Shown here piece after piece: positions 1-8,501 of a stretch of DNA of 64,000 nucleotides. Source of the DNA: Gilvimarinus gilvus. GTDB taxonomy: Bacteria > Pseudomonadota > Gammaproteobacteria > Pseudomonadales > Cellvibrionaceae. A program made the translations under genes and the position numbers. The notes under the pieces were generated by a model, which made no database searches, had not been told where the DNA came from, and worked only from the letters and a program-made list of their open reading frames with translations. Location: NCBI RefSeq assembly GCF_030518155.1, contig NZ_JAULRU010000154.1, positions 25,817 to 89,816 on the forward strand, written 5' to 3'. Every line of letters begins with the position of its first letter. Within the stretch, counting starts at the first letter, position 1.

Positions 1-1020
1 CGGCCACACGCTGGCGCACCAGGAAAAAACGGCTTCGGATTGCAAATATGCAAACTCCTGGTTCAGCTGATGAATGGACAAATTGATATAGTTAGCAAAC
101 CGGGTAAAGGCGCGAAATTTTCATTTAGTGCAGACTTCGAACATAGCCATATAGGCGACCACCGAATAAGCAGCGAACACAGCAGTTGCCGGGCACTTCG
201 CCTACTGGTGATTGATGACAACCAGCTCGCCCTCGACATACTGGCGAAATCTGCAGGCAAACTTGTGGACCATGTTGACACAGCTTCCAACGCGGCGGAT
301 GCATTGAAAAAAATAATCGCAGCAGAAAAAGATCATAGAGCTTACGATTTGCTGCTGCTTGACTATAAAATGCCATTAAGAAATGGCCTCGAAGCAGCGC
401 GTGAAATCAAAAAATCTAATAAGATAAAGCAAAAACCAAAAATCTTTTTAGTTTCATCTTTTCAGCGCGACGAAATTTTTCTACAGCACAAGGATGCCGA
501 CTTCGTCGATGATTTCCTCAGTAAACCAGTAAGCGAGTCCAGATTATTCGACGCCATATGCAGAGCACTTCCCGAGTGCTTAACCGGCGATGATCAAAGT
601 TCCGATGACGAGCAACATACGCTTCTTAAGGGTAAGCGGGTACTTCTGGTCGAAGACAACCTCGTCAACCAACAGGTTGCCTGCGGAATCATGAAGAAAA
701 AAGGCATTACGGTTATCAATGTAGACAACGGCCAGCAAGCCGTCGACCGATTAACAGGCGAAGAACACTTTGATGCGGTATTAATGGACATTGAAATGCC
801 AGTTCTGAATGGTCTGGAAGCAACAGCGGCCATACGCATAATGCACCACCGAAAACATTTGCCTATAGTGGCGGTAACCGCTCAAGCTATGGCAGGAGAC
901 CGGGAACGTTGTCTGGAGATAGGCATGAACGATTATATTAGTAAACCAATCAACCCCCAGATACTATACCAAACGCTTGCCGATCTGCTCAACGGACATA
1001 AATTCACCGTCAATCACTGA
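1..1020 (+). CDS. Hybrid sensor histidine kinase, C-terminal part (ATPase end + two receiver domains)
   Basis: The frame is open from base 1, so the gene starts outside the window. The first residues (GKNGFGLQICK, then NGQIDIVSKPGKGAKFSF) are the G2 box and end of a histidine-kinase ATPase domain. Two receiver domains follow. The first has LLVIDDN, a phospho-acceptor Asp in LLLLDYKMP and a Lys in FLSKPV; the second has VLLVEDN, LMDIEMP and YISKPI. Both keep the acidic pair, Asp and Lys, so both look competent. No Hpt domain follows. The stop overlaps the cyaA start by one base (TGATG), so the two are probably translationally coupled. That would link this phosphorelay with cAMP synthesis, which is an inference. 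The input domain cannot be seen. Confidence 0.9.
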   Translation, partial: RPHAGAPGKNGFGLQICKLLVQLMNGQIDIVSKPGKGAKFSFSADFEHSHIGDHRISSEHSSCRALRLLVIDDNQLALDILAKSAGKLVDHVDTASNAADALKKIIAAEKDHRAYDLLLLDYKMPLRNGLEAAREIKKSNKIKQKPKIFLVSSFQRDEIFLQHKDADFVDDFLSKPVSESRLFDAICRALPECLTGDDQSSDDEQHTLLKGKRVLLVEDNLVNQQVACGIMKKKGITVINVDNGQQAVDRLTGEEHFDAVLMDIEMPVLNGLEATAAIRIMHHRKHLPIVAVTAQAMAGDRERCLEIGMNDYISKPINPQILYQTLADLLNGHKFTVNH

Positions 1021-3905
1021 TGTCTGATTTCTCGGAAATTCATCCAGACAATGGTATCGACCGCAAGCAGCTTAAGCAGATCAAGCAGCGTTTTCTCGAT
1101 TTAAACAGTGCCCGACTAGACCGAACTCGCGAAGCAATTGGCATTCGGCAGCAACTTTTTCTAGACGTATTGCCGCTACTGCTTCACGTCAATCACCCTA
1201 TGCTACCCGGTTATCAAGGCGCATCCACCCCATGCGGTATCCCATATTTCAAGCCGGACCCCATTCAGATCAGTGCCGCTAAAATAGTCGCCAGAAGCTT
1301 TGAGCTCAAGAAGAACTACTCACAGCGCGATTTGGCCATTGACGCCGTCTTCATTATGGGTAGTGTTGGCACCATTGCCCACAGTGAACGTAGTGACTTT
1401 GACATATGGGTTTGCCATAAGCCCAAAATTAGAAAAGACGACCTAACGAAGCTCATAAAAAAGTGCGAAGACATCAGTGTCTGGGCTGAACAAGAATTGG
1501 GGGTAGAGGCACATTTTTTCCCTGTTTACGGAGACAATCCAGACGTTCACCAAGCATCCAGCTCAATGTCTACAGAGAGTAGCGGCTCAGCTCAACAACA
1601 CCTACTGCTGGATGAGTTCTATCGCAGTGCGATTTGGATTGCCGGCAAGGTGCCACTTTGGTGGTACGTTCCGGTGAGAGAAGAAAGCAACTACAATTAT
1701 TTCACCCAACAACTGTTACACAAGCGATTTGTTCGCAAACAGGATGTCGTCGATTTTGGACCCATCACGCATATTCCTCACCAGGAGTACCTAGGCGCCG
1801 GAATCTGGCAGCTTTACAAAGGCATTAATTCACCACACAAGTCAGTATTAAAATTGATGCTGCTTGAAGCCTATGCCAGCCAAGGAAAGGCAAAACCTCT
1901 GGCTCTCGACTTTAAAGAAGAAATACATAAAAAATGTCCCGAAGTAAATGATCTTGACGGCTATTTGCTTATTTATTATCGCATCGAAGACTATTTTCAA
2001 CGAACCGACCAACAACAACGTCTGGAGCTGGCAAGGCGTTGTTTCTATTTTAAAGTCGACAAACCTTTAACCCGACCACCGACCAACCGGCAAAAATCCT
2101 GGCAGAGACTCATTCTTGAGCACTTGGTTGAGTCCTGGGGATGGGACAACACACAGCTGCTGCGACTCGATTCGCATAAGCTGTGGAAAGCCAATCGGGT
2201 TATACAAGAAAGAGATTTACTTATTAAGGAATTAAGCCAGAGCTACCGTTTGCTCGGTGGCCTATCACGACAATCCTTTGAAGAGGCAACAATTAGCTCA
2301 CAGGAACTGGCCATTCTTGGCAGAAAGCTACATGCGGCGTTTGAGCGAAAATCGGGAAAGATTGAAAAAATTAATCCGGAGATCTCGAAAGACCTGAGCG
2401 AAGCATTCCTCACCCTGAGGCAATCACAACACCATCAGCGCAAGTGGAAGCTTTACCGGGATCAACGTTCCTATAGCGATTCGACAAGCCGACAAAGAGT
2501 ACAGCTGTACGAGTCGGAGTCTTTGCACTCTTCACTTATATGGGCCATTTGCAACGGAGTCTTGGATACGGCCACACATATCGACATAATCGGTGATCGT
2601 TTACTACAGGAACCTGAAAAGCGATGCATCTTGCAGCGAACGCTCAAATGGCTGCCTAGATTAAGCGAACAACCCTCCCACGATGCCTTCCTCGAAGCCG
2701 CAATTGTGACTAAAGTCCAGGCAGCAATTAACCTTACTATTACCCCCTACGAAACCCTCGACAAACAGGGGCTGAAGCTGCTTAGCGAACAATCAGATGC
2801 TCTTAACTATAGTGGGCTGCACGATAATTTAGTGCAATCTGTCGATTTGGCGCACCTCAATAGCTGGCACGAAATAATTGTACGCAGTTACAAAAAAGAC
2901 GCCCTCAGTCAGTTTATTCTAGCCTACCTTAGATTTGCCCCTCCGCATTTGATTGATACGCCACCGGACATCGACATTGTCTGCCCTGATCAACAGTTTG
3001 GTGCATTAATTGAAAACCGGCTGTGTGAATTAATAAGCAGAATAAAGCAGTGCTTTTATGGCAATAATGGCAACCCGTATGCGCGCTACTTAATAGAAAC
3101 CCACCGCCAATTCTATGTTGTACAGTTTCACCAAAACACACCGTCAATCATTCGCCTGCACTCTACCGAAGAACTGTTTGAATATCTGGAAACACCACAG
3201 GCTCACGATCGGCCATTGATTCTCGACTCCATGGCGCTACTCAACACATCGATTCGCAGCATAATCGAAACTGTGAAGCCGGGCAGCCACTATCTTTACT
3301 ACGAAGTGAATGAAGACCAAGTCTTGTATACCTACAGTGATGTCAGCGGAGCGCTGTTTCGCTTCAGTGCCACTCACCTCGAGAAAAATGCATTCCCAAC
3401 ACCTATACTGAGTTTTATAGCAGCGGTCAACGCACGCCTATCTTCCCAGGGAGGTGTGTTTTCCCTGGAGCACTTCGACTCCATGAGCAATGTTAAACGG
3501 GTAGGCATTCGACGAGTTAGCAAGAAAGGACAGAAATATGTCGTAGAAGAGGATGCCGGCAACACTCTATCCAGCAACATAACCTACACCGACATTAAAG
3601 TCATCGTCGAACCCGACGATGACGGCCAACTTCACTACACAATATTCTGTGATAATGAAGTGTACCGAGATGAGAATCAGGATCCATTTGAGAAAGCAGC
3701 GAAGTACATTGCATCCCAGCGACAAGGCCGACAATCTTACCATTGTTATATCAATGATCTGGATCTGACGGCCTGCGCCGAATTAATTGCCCCTGAAACG
3801 GGCTTGCAACTTCTTCACTACCTACAACAAAAACGCCTGATAGAAAACCGGCTCAACCATAAGCTAAGCGTTTTAAACTCAGATAAGATTACGGCCTCAC
3901 ATTGA
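1020..3905 (+). CDS. cyaA: Adenylate cyclase, class I
   Basis: This 961-residue protein matches class I (enterobacterial-type) adenylate cyclase along its length and makes cAMP from ATP in the cytoplasm. The nucleotidyltransferase signature is near residues 113-131: MGSVGTIAHSERSDFDIWV, with Gly114-Ser115 and the metal-binding Asp126/Asp128. The long C-terminal half is the regulatory region typical of the family. The size is slightly above the roughly 850 residues of the E. coli enzyme, as in pseudomonad-type homologues. The start at 1020 overlaps the upstream kinase stop by one base. The 3' end overlaps the convergent halogenase gene by 9 bp. In many gammaproteobacteria cyaA lies close to lptM-lysA-dapF-xerC; here about 41.6 kb of accessory genes separates them. 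Confidence 0.95.
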   Translation: MSDFSEIHPDNGIDRKQLKQIKQRFLDLNSARLDRTREAIGIRQQLFLDVLPLLLHVNHPMLPGYQGASTPCGIPYFKPDPIQISAAKIVARSFELKKNYSQRDLAIDAVFIMGSVGTIAHSERSDFDIWVCHKPKIRKDDLTKLIKKCEDISVWAEQELGVEAHFFPVYGDNPDVHQASSSMSTESSGSAQQHLLLDEFYRSAIWIAGKVPLWWYVPVREESNYNYFTQQLLHKRFVRKQDVVDFGPITHIPHQEYLGAGIWQLYKGINSPHKSVLKLMLLEAYASQGKAKPLALDFKEEIHKKCPEVNDLDGYLLIYYRIEDYFQRTDQQQRLELARRCFYFKVDKPLTRPPTNRQKSWQRLILEHLVESWGWDNTQLLRLDSHKLWKANRVIQERDLLIKELSQSYRLLGGLSRQSFEEATISSQELAILGRKLHAAFERKSGKIEKINPEISKDLSEAFLTLRQSQHHQRKWKLYRDQRSYSDSTSRQRVQLYESESLHSSLIWAICNGVLDTATHIDIIGDRLLQEPEKRCILQRTLKWLPRLSEQPSHDAFLEAAIVTKVQAAINLTITPYETLDKQGLKLLSEQSDALNYSGLHDNLVQSVDLAHLNSWHEIIVRSYKKDALSQFILAYLRFAPPHLIDTPPDIDIVCPDQQFGALIENRLCELISRIKQCFYGNNGNPYARYLIETHRQFYVVQFHQNTPSIIRLHSTEELFEYLETPQAHDRPLILDSMALLNTSIRSIIETVKPGSHYLYYEVNEDQVLYTYSDVSGALFRFSATHLEKNAFPTPILSFIAAVNARLSSQGGVFSLEHFDSMSNVKRVGIRRVSKKGQKYVVEEDAGNTLSSNITYTDIKVIVEPDDDGQLHYTIFCDNEVYRDENQDPFEKAAKYIASQRQGRQSYHCYINDLDLTACAELIAPETGLQLLHYLQQKRLIENRLNHKLSVLNSDKITASH

Positions 3906-5399
3906 TTTAGCACGACAGTGCTGATCGATAAACGCATTGTGCTCCGGCATCATTTCAATTCGTTTTTTGACACCGTTTCGAATATTGGTTAAGCGAGTTT
4001 GCAGCTCATCGTCGGATATTGCATCAGCCACCCTGTGGTAGGATTCGGGCATCATTCCCTGCCCCACTAAGACCGAAAACCAACTTACCTCTTTAAACAA
4101 CTCTGTTTGACGTACTAACGCTTCGCCACGCGCTTTAAAAATTTCCAGACGATCCGCGAGAGTTTGCGGAATTTGCATATTGCGTACATAACGCCAAAAC
4201 TCCGTATCGTCTCGCTCTGTAACATGGTAGTGCGCAATTAAAAAGTCTTTGATATTGTCGTAGTCGGCAGACATTTCTTCGTTGAACCGAGCACGCATTA
4301 CGTCACTGATCTCTTCACGCGGAAACATTGCTAGCAACTTAGCAATAGCCACCTGTATAAGATGAATACTGGTTGACTCTAAAGGCTCTAAAAATCCACC
4401 TGACAAGCCAATTGCCAAACAGTTCTTTTCCCAGCAAGATTTCCTCTTACCAGTGGTGAACCGCAATATTTTGGGATCCGCCAGAAGCTCGCCTTCGAGC
4501 GAGTTAACGAACCGATTATGCGCCTCATCGTCACTTATGTACTGATCGCAGTAAACGTACCCATTACCAACGCGATTTTGCAGGGGGATTCGCCATTTCC
4601 AGCCGGCTTCAAGAGCGGTAGACTTAGTGTAAGGTACAGCCTTTGTTGCCGCCTCACAGGGTGCAGCAACGGCTTTATTCACCGGCAACCAGTGTGACCA
4701 ATCATCAAAACCTGCGTTAAACACACCCTCGATTAACATCCCTTTGAATCCAGTGCAATCAATAAAGAAGTCACCACTTACACTATTACCATCGGCTAAC
4801 ACCAACTCATTGATATTACCGGTCACCTCACACTGCTTAACGTGATCAACTTTACCTTCAATTCGAGTTACGCCCAGCTTTTCACTAAATCGTCTAAGGT
4901 ATTTTGCAAATCTTCCCGCGTCGAACTGAAAAGCGTAGTTGATTGATGGCATCAGTTTCGGGCCTGTTTCACCCTTAGTACGAATAAACTTAGCCGCCCT
5001 TGCCGCTTGCGTTTCTGCATTGAATATCGTGTAGTCAGGACTTCCCCCCATCTTCATCCACCGATACCAATAGTGGGTAAAGCTAATACCATCCATATCG
5101 ACACCAAGAAGACCAAAAGGGTGGAAATAGCTGTGACCCTTCTTTCGCCAATCACAAAACTCAATGCCGAGCTTGAATGTCGCGTTGGTCTCGCGAATAA
5201 ATTCATTTTCGTCAATTCCCAGCACATTGTTAAACAGGGAGATCATTGGAATGGTGGCCTCACCGACTCCAACCGTTCCTATCTCTTCCGACTCCACCAG
5301 GGTGAGAGATATATTTTTTGTTCCCACGGTCTTGGCGATGGCCGCCGCCGTCATCCAACCCGCGGTTCCACCGCCTAGAATTACTACATTTTTAATCAT
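3897..5399 (-). CDS. Flavin-dependent tryptophan halogenase-family protein (intact motifs)
   Basis: This 500-residue protein belongs to the tryptophan halogenase family, which uses FADH2, O2 and halide to make HOCl/HOBr for halogenating aromatic substrates. The flavin-binding GGGTAGWM is at residues 9-16. The catalytic Lys is conserved at K76 in FKLGIEF. GWKWRIP fits the WxWxIP motif that separates halogenases from monooxygenases. GGFLEPLESTS holds the Glu-containing active-site loop. It is the last of three family genes in one direction (gaps 8 and 16 bp), downstream of a large TBDT. Homologues in such TBDT loci of Xanthomonadales, Caulobacterales and Cellvibrionales have no settled physiological role, and the substrate cannot be read from the sequence. 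Its end overlaps cyaA by 9 bp. Confidence 0.88.
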   Translation of the reverse strand: MIKNVVILGGGTAGWMTAAAIAKTVGTKNISLTLVESEEIGTVGVGEATIPMISLFNNVLGIDENEFIRETNATFKLGIEFCDWRKKGHSYFHPFGLLGVDMDGISFTHYWYRWMKMGGSPDYTIFNAETQAARAAKFIRTKGETGPKLMPSINYAFQFDAGRFAKYLRRFSEKLGVTRIEGKVDHVKQCEVTGNINELVLADGNSVSGDFFIDCTGFKGMLIEGVFNAGFDDWSHWLPVNKAVAAPCEAATKAVPYTKSTALEAGWKWRIPLQNRVGNGYVYCDQYISDDEAHNRFVNSLEGELLADPKILRFTTGKRKSCWEKNCLAIGLSGGFLEPLESTSIHLIQVAIAKLLAMFPREEISDVMRARFNEEMSADYDNIKDFLIAHYHVTERDDTEFWRYVRNMQIPQTLADRLEIFKARGEALVRQTELFKEVSWFSVLVGQGMMPESYHRVADAISDDELQTRLTNIRNGVKKRIEMMPEHNAFIDQHCRAKSM

Positions 5400-5415
5400 T
5401 GTTAAGCCCTTACGC

Positions 5416-6921
5416 CTAAAACATGGAGCCAGAAAATTCTTGTTCAGTATTCAGCTCGACAAAAGTCGCCAGATCGGTCATTTGGCCGGATTCATTAGCG
5501 ACAAATTTGAGCATATCTTGCATCAATTGAATTTGACTTTGCTCTGGAATCGTATTTACAAGAGCACTGTAAGCTTTCGGGATGATGCCAAACCCAGCGA
5601 ATAGTGCTTGCCACGCCTCCTCCTGAAAGGTTTCACTTTCATTCATTGGTATAAGACCTAACGATTGAAAAAGGTCAATTTTCTGTGTGAGCGAATCGGG
5701 TAGCGAGTCATTACTTAGCCTTTGCCAGAATTGGCCCGGGCGGTTCCGGCTCAACCAATAGTAGGCCAGCTGATAGTCCCGAATATTCTCTGCGTGCTGG
5801 CGTATTTTCTGATTGTATCTTCTTGCCTCTTGGCCGCAGTCGGCATCAACAGGCAACAATGACACCAGGTGTGCTAGCGATGTGTGTAATAGATGCATGT
5901 CGGCGCCACAGAGCGCATCAAGACTCACTGCTGACGACCCAAGGCATACACAATTTGCACGCCAGGGTGTTGCCACAATACCCGAGTTCACCGAAACGAC
6001 TTTGCCGTCTACCATATCTTGTCCCGTAGCGGACTTTATCCAGTTCGGTGCATCATTAATATCAGCATAGCCTGCGCCGGTGTTCACGACAACGCCCGTA
6101 CGTGCGGCCAGCGGGTATACGCCCATCCAGCCGGCCTCAAAAGCAATATGCTCACTGAATGCCGGAACATTGTTCATTTTTCCAATGCTGGCAATAACTT
6201 TGCTGTCGGCTGGAAACCAGTGGCTCCAGTCTTCATTGTGCAGGTCACCTAACGCAGAGCGCAATACAGCCTCGGGGCCAGTGGCATCAATAAAAAGGTC
6301 TGCCTCAATAACATACCCATCATCCAGAGTAACGTTTGCAATATTGCCTTCTACGACCGTCACGTGATCCACGCTCCCGGCCCGATGATTAACGCCTGCA
6401 GCCGTGGCTTTTTGAGCTATGCTCGTTAAGTATTCCAGGGCCGACAAATTAAAACCGTAACTGGCATTGCTGTAGTCAGCGCTCGCCTCCGTATGCAAAA
6501 ATTTCTTGCCTCGCTTGGCGCAGGCACTGCCCAAAGAGAACTCCTCGAGGGCCACATCCAATCCATTTTGCCTACCCTTAGTCCACAAATGAATAAAGTC
6601 TACACCGCCCTGATTTATACCGGCCGTATCATAAGGTACAACAAAGCTACCGGCTTGACCTGACCAGCCAGAGTACCTTTGGGCCAATGAAGGCAAGCTT
6701 TTACAACGGCCCATGATGTCAAAATCACTGATACCCACCATGCGATTCAATCCGCGCTGACTGGGCAAGGTTACGTAAAGATCCTGCGGCCCTAACGTTG
6801 ACGGTAGTTCTACCAAGTCAATTTCAACCGGTTGAGACTCACTGTGCAAACTTAACTTCAAAACCAAAGATGCCAACCAAGCGTCCGCGTCCCGGCCAAC
6901 AATGGCTATTTTTTTTATCAT
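5416..6921 (-). CDS. Degenerate halogenase paralogue (probable pseudo-enzyme)
   Basis: This is a full-length, uninterrupted 501-residue paralogue of its two neighbours, but the key residues are gone. GGGTAGWM has become GRDADAWL (residues 9-16). In a gapless 24-residue alignment around residues 63-86 the catalytic Lys is Ser79. WxWxIP has become WMGVYP, and the EPLES loop reads LDALCGA. Alignable landmarks remain (FIDATGPEA, EDWSHWFPAD, the SLxxLVSLLP helix), so the fold is probably kept without flavin chemistry. The gaps to the flanking genes are 16 and 8 bp, so it is cotranscribed. An open frame of normal length argues for a maintained non-catalytic role, such as a partner subunit or substrate binder. 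That role is inference. Confidence 0.82.
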   Translation of the reverse strand: MIKKIAIVGRDADAWLASLVLKLSLHSESQPVEIDLVELPSTLGPQDLYVTLPSQRGLNRMVGISDFDIMGRCKSLPSLAQRYSGWSGQAGSFVVPYDTAGINQGGVDFIHLWTKGRQNGLDVALEEFSLGSACAKRGKKFLHTEASADYSNASYGFNLSALEYLTSIAQKATAAGVNHRAGSVDHVTVVEGNIANVTLDDGYVIEADLFIDATGPEAVLRSALGDLHNEDWSHWFPADSKVIASIGKMNNVPAFSEHIAFEAGWMGVYPLAARTGVVVNTGAGYADINDAPNWIKSATGQDMVDGKVVSVNSGIVATPWRANCVCLGSSAVSLDALCGADMHLLHTSLAHLVSLLPVDADCGQEARRYNQKIRQHAENIRDYQLAYYWLSRNRPGQFWQRLSNDSLPDSLTQKIDLFQSLGLIPMNESETFQEEAWQALFAGFGIIPKAYSALVNTIPEQSQIQLMQDMLKFVANESGQMTDLATFVELNTEQEFSGSMF

Positions 6922-6929
6922 GTTGACCT

Positions 6930-8423
6930 CTACGAGTTATACGGGCAATAGCCGTGCAAGAAATGGTGATGCGAACTCATTTGAGCCACTTTCCCCTCGA
7001 TACTTGATTGTAATTCACGCATTTTAGCTTGCGCTTCCGACAGGTTTATTTTTTCGGCCATGGGCTCGGCACACTTGGGAACTCCCCCTTGCCCCGATAA
7101 CACTGCCAGCCAACTCGATGGCGAGAAAAGTCCATAACGGTATTGGTCTATATAGCCACGCTTCGTGTACAGTTCGATTTTTTCCTGCAGCGAATCTGGC
7201 ACCTCCATATTACGACAATACTGCCAGAACTCGCTGTCGGAGCGCTCAGTTAGCTTGTAATGCAGTATCAGAAAATCCCTGACTCTATCGTACTCCAGGT
7301 CAACTAAACGATTAAACTCTCGCACCACGGATTTATCAGCCACCTTGCCATGCAACAACTTCAGAAAGTTTACGATAGCAACCTGAATAAGATAAATACT
7401 GGTTGACTCTAACGGTTCAAGAAAGCCACTGGACAGTCCGATGCCAATACAGTTTTTTACCCAAGACGCTCGACGCCGCCCCGCTTCAAACTTGATCTGC
7501 TTGAGATCACTCAAGGGAGACTCAACACTCTGCATTATCTCATCAGTCGCCTTAGCATCACTGATGAAATCTCCCGCGTATACAAGGCCGTTGCCCACAC
7601 GGTGCTGCAGCGGAATACGCCACTGCCAGCCGGCCGATTTCGCCGTAGCTCTGGTATAGGGCGGAATGTCGTCAATGCCTTCACTTTGCACGGCCAATGC
7701 CCTATCGCACGCCAGCCACTTTTTCCAAGATTCAAACTCGACCCCGAGCTCCTCCCCGAGCAGAAGGGACCGAAAGCCGCTACAATCGATAAAGTAGTCA
7801 CCGGCTAACTCCTTACCGTTTTCCAGTTCAATCGAGCTTACATTGCCATTCTCCGCACGATTAATTTTGATAACCTTGCCCTCAACACGTGTGGCTTTAC
7901 GTGCGACGGCAAACTCTTTTAAAAAATTAGCGTAGAGTCCTGCATCGAAGTGATACGCATACGAATAGGTTGAACTGACCGAGTCGGCCGTTGCAGGGAA
8001 CTCAAAGCGATTGGCCCGTGCCGCCTGTATTGCGTACGAGTAACGCTCTAACGGTAGTTGGCCGCCAGCGGCTTGATCGCGCTGCCAAAGCTGATGAAAG
8101 TCGACGCCTTTATAGGTTTCACCATAGGTACCAAACGGGTGTATGTACGATGATCCCAAACGACTCCAATCGACAAACTCAATGCCGAGCTTAAAAGTCG
8201 CTGCGGTTTTTTGCATCATCTCCGATTCAATAATTCCCAGCCGGTCATTAAACTCTTTAATGGCCGGTATAGTGGCCTCACCCACCCCCACCGTGGCGAT
8301 TTGATCGGACTCCACCAAAGTGACTTCACACACTTTGTCCGTCGCGATAGAACTCAGTGCCGCCGCCGTCATCCAGCCTGCTGTACCGCCACCAACAATA
8401 ACAATTTTAATTTTTTCTGACAT
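6930..8423 (-). CDS. Flavin-dependent tryptophan halogenase-family protein (intact motifs)
   Basis: This 497-residue halogenase-family protein is the first of the three-gene set. GGGTAGWM is at residues 11-18, the catalytic Lys is K78 in FKLGIEF, GWQWRIP matches WxWxIP, and SSGFLEPLESTS is intact. It resembles the 3897-5399 protein throughout and the copy at 49.7 kb closely around the motifs (GWQWRIPLQHR in both). A hairpin with an A/T tract separates it from the upstream TBDT stop, so expression may depend on read-through or on its own promoter. It probably generates hypohalous acid or halogenates an indole-like compound. No natural-product biosynthesis genes are nearby. Confidence 0.88.
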   Translation of the reverse strand: MSEKIKIVIVGGGTAGWMTAAALSSIATDKVCEVTLVESDQIATVGVGEATIPAIKEFNDRLGIIESEMMQKTAATFKLGIEFVDWSRLGSSYIHPFGTYGETYKGVDFHQLWQRDQAAGGQLPLERYSYAIQAARANRFEFPATADSVSSTYSYAYHFDAGLYANFLKEFAVARKATRVEGKVIKINRAENGNVSSIELENGKELAGDYFIDCSGFRSLLLGEELGVEFESWKKWLACDRALAVQSEGIDDIPPYTRATAKSAGWQWRIPLQHRVGNGLVYAGDFISDAKATDEIMQSVESPLSDLKQIKFEAGRRRASWVKNCIGIGLSSGFLEPLESTSIYLIQVAIVNFLKLLHGKVADKSVVREFNRLVDLEYDRVRDFLILHYKLTERSDSEFWQYCRNMEVPDSLQEKIELYTKRGYIDQYRYGLFSPSSWLAVLSGQGGVPKCAEPMAEKINLSEAQAKMRELQSSIEGKVAQMSSHHHFLHGYCPYNS

Positions 8424-8437
8424 AGCTACTTCCGCTT

Positions 8438-8472
8438 AAAAAAAATGCGCTGCTATAAAATAGCAGCGCATT
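8438..8472 (-). terminator. Terminator/attenuator between TBDT and halogenase genes
   Basis: A perfect 12-bp stem (AATGCGCTGCTA/TAGCAGCGCATT) with a 5-nt loop is followed on the minus strand by eight T. It lies in the 78-bp gap between the TBDT stop and the first halogenase start. It is a textbook intrinsic terminator, yet the genes beyond it have the same orientation. It may lower rather than abolish halogenase transcription. Confidence 0.85.
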
Positions 8473-8501
8473 TCGATCGAATTGGTAATTCGCGCGCAGT
8501 A

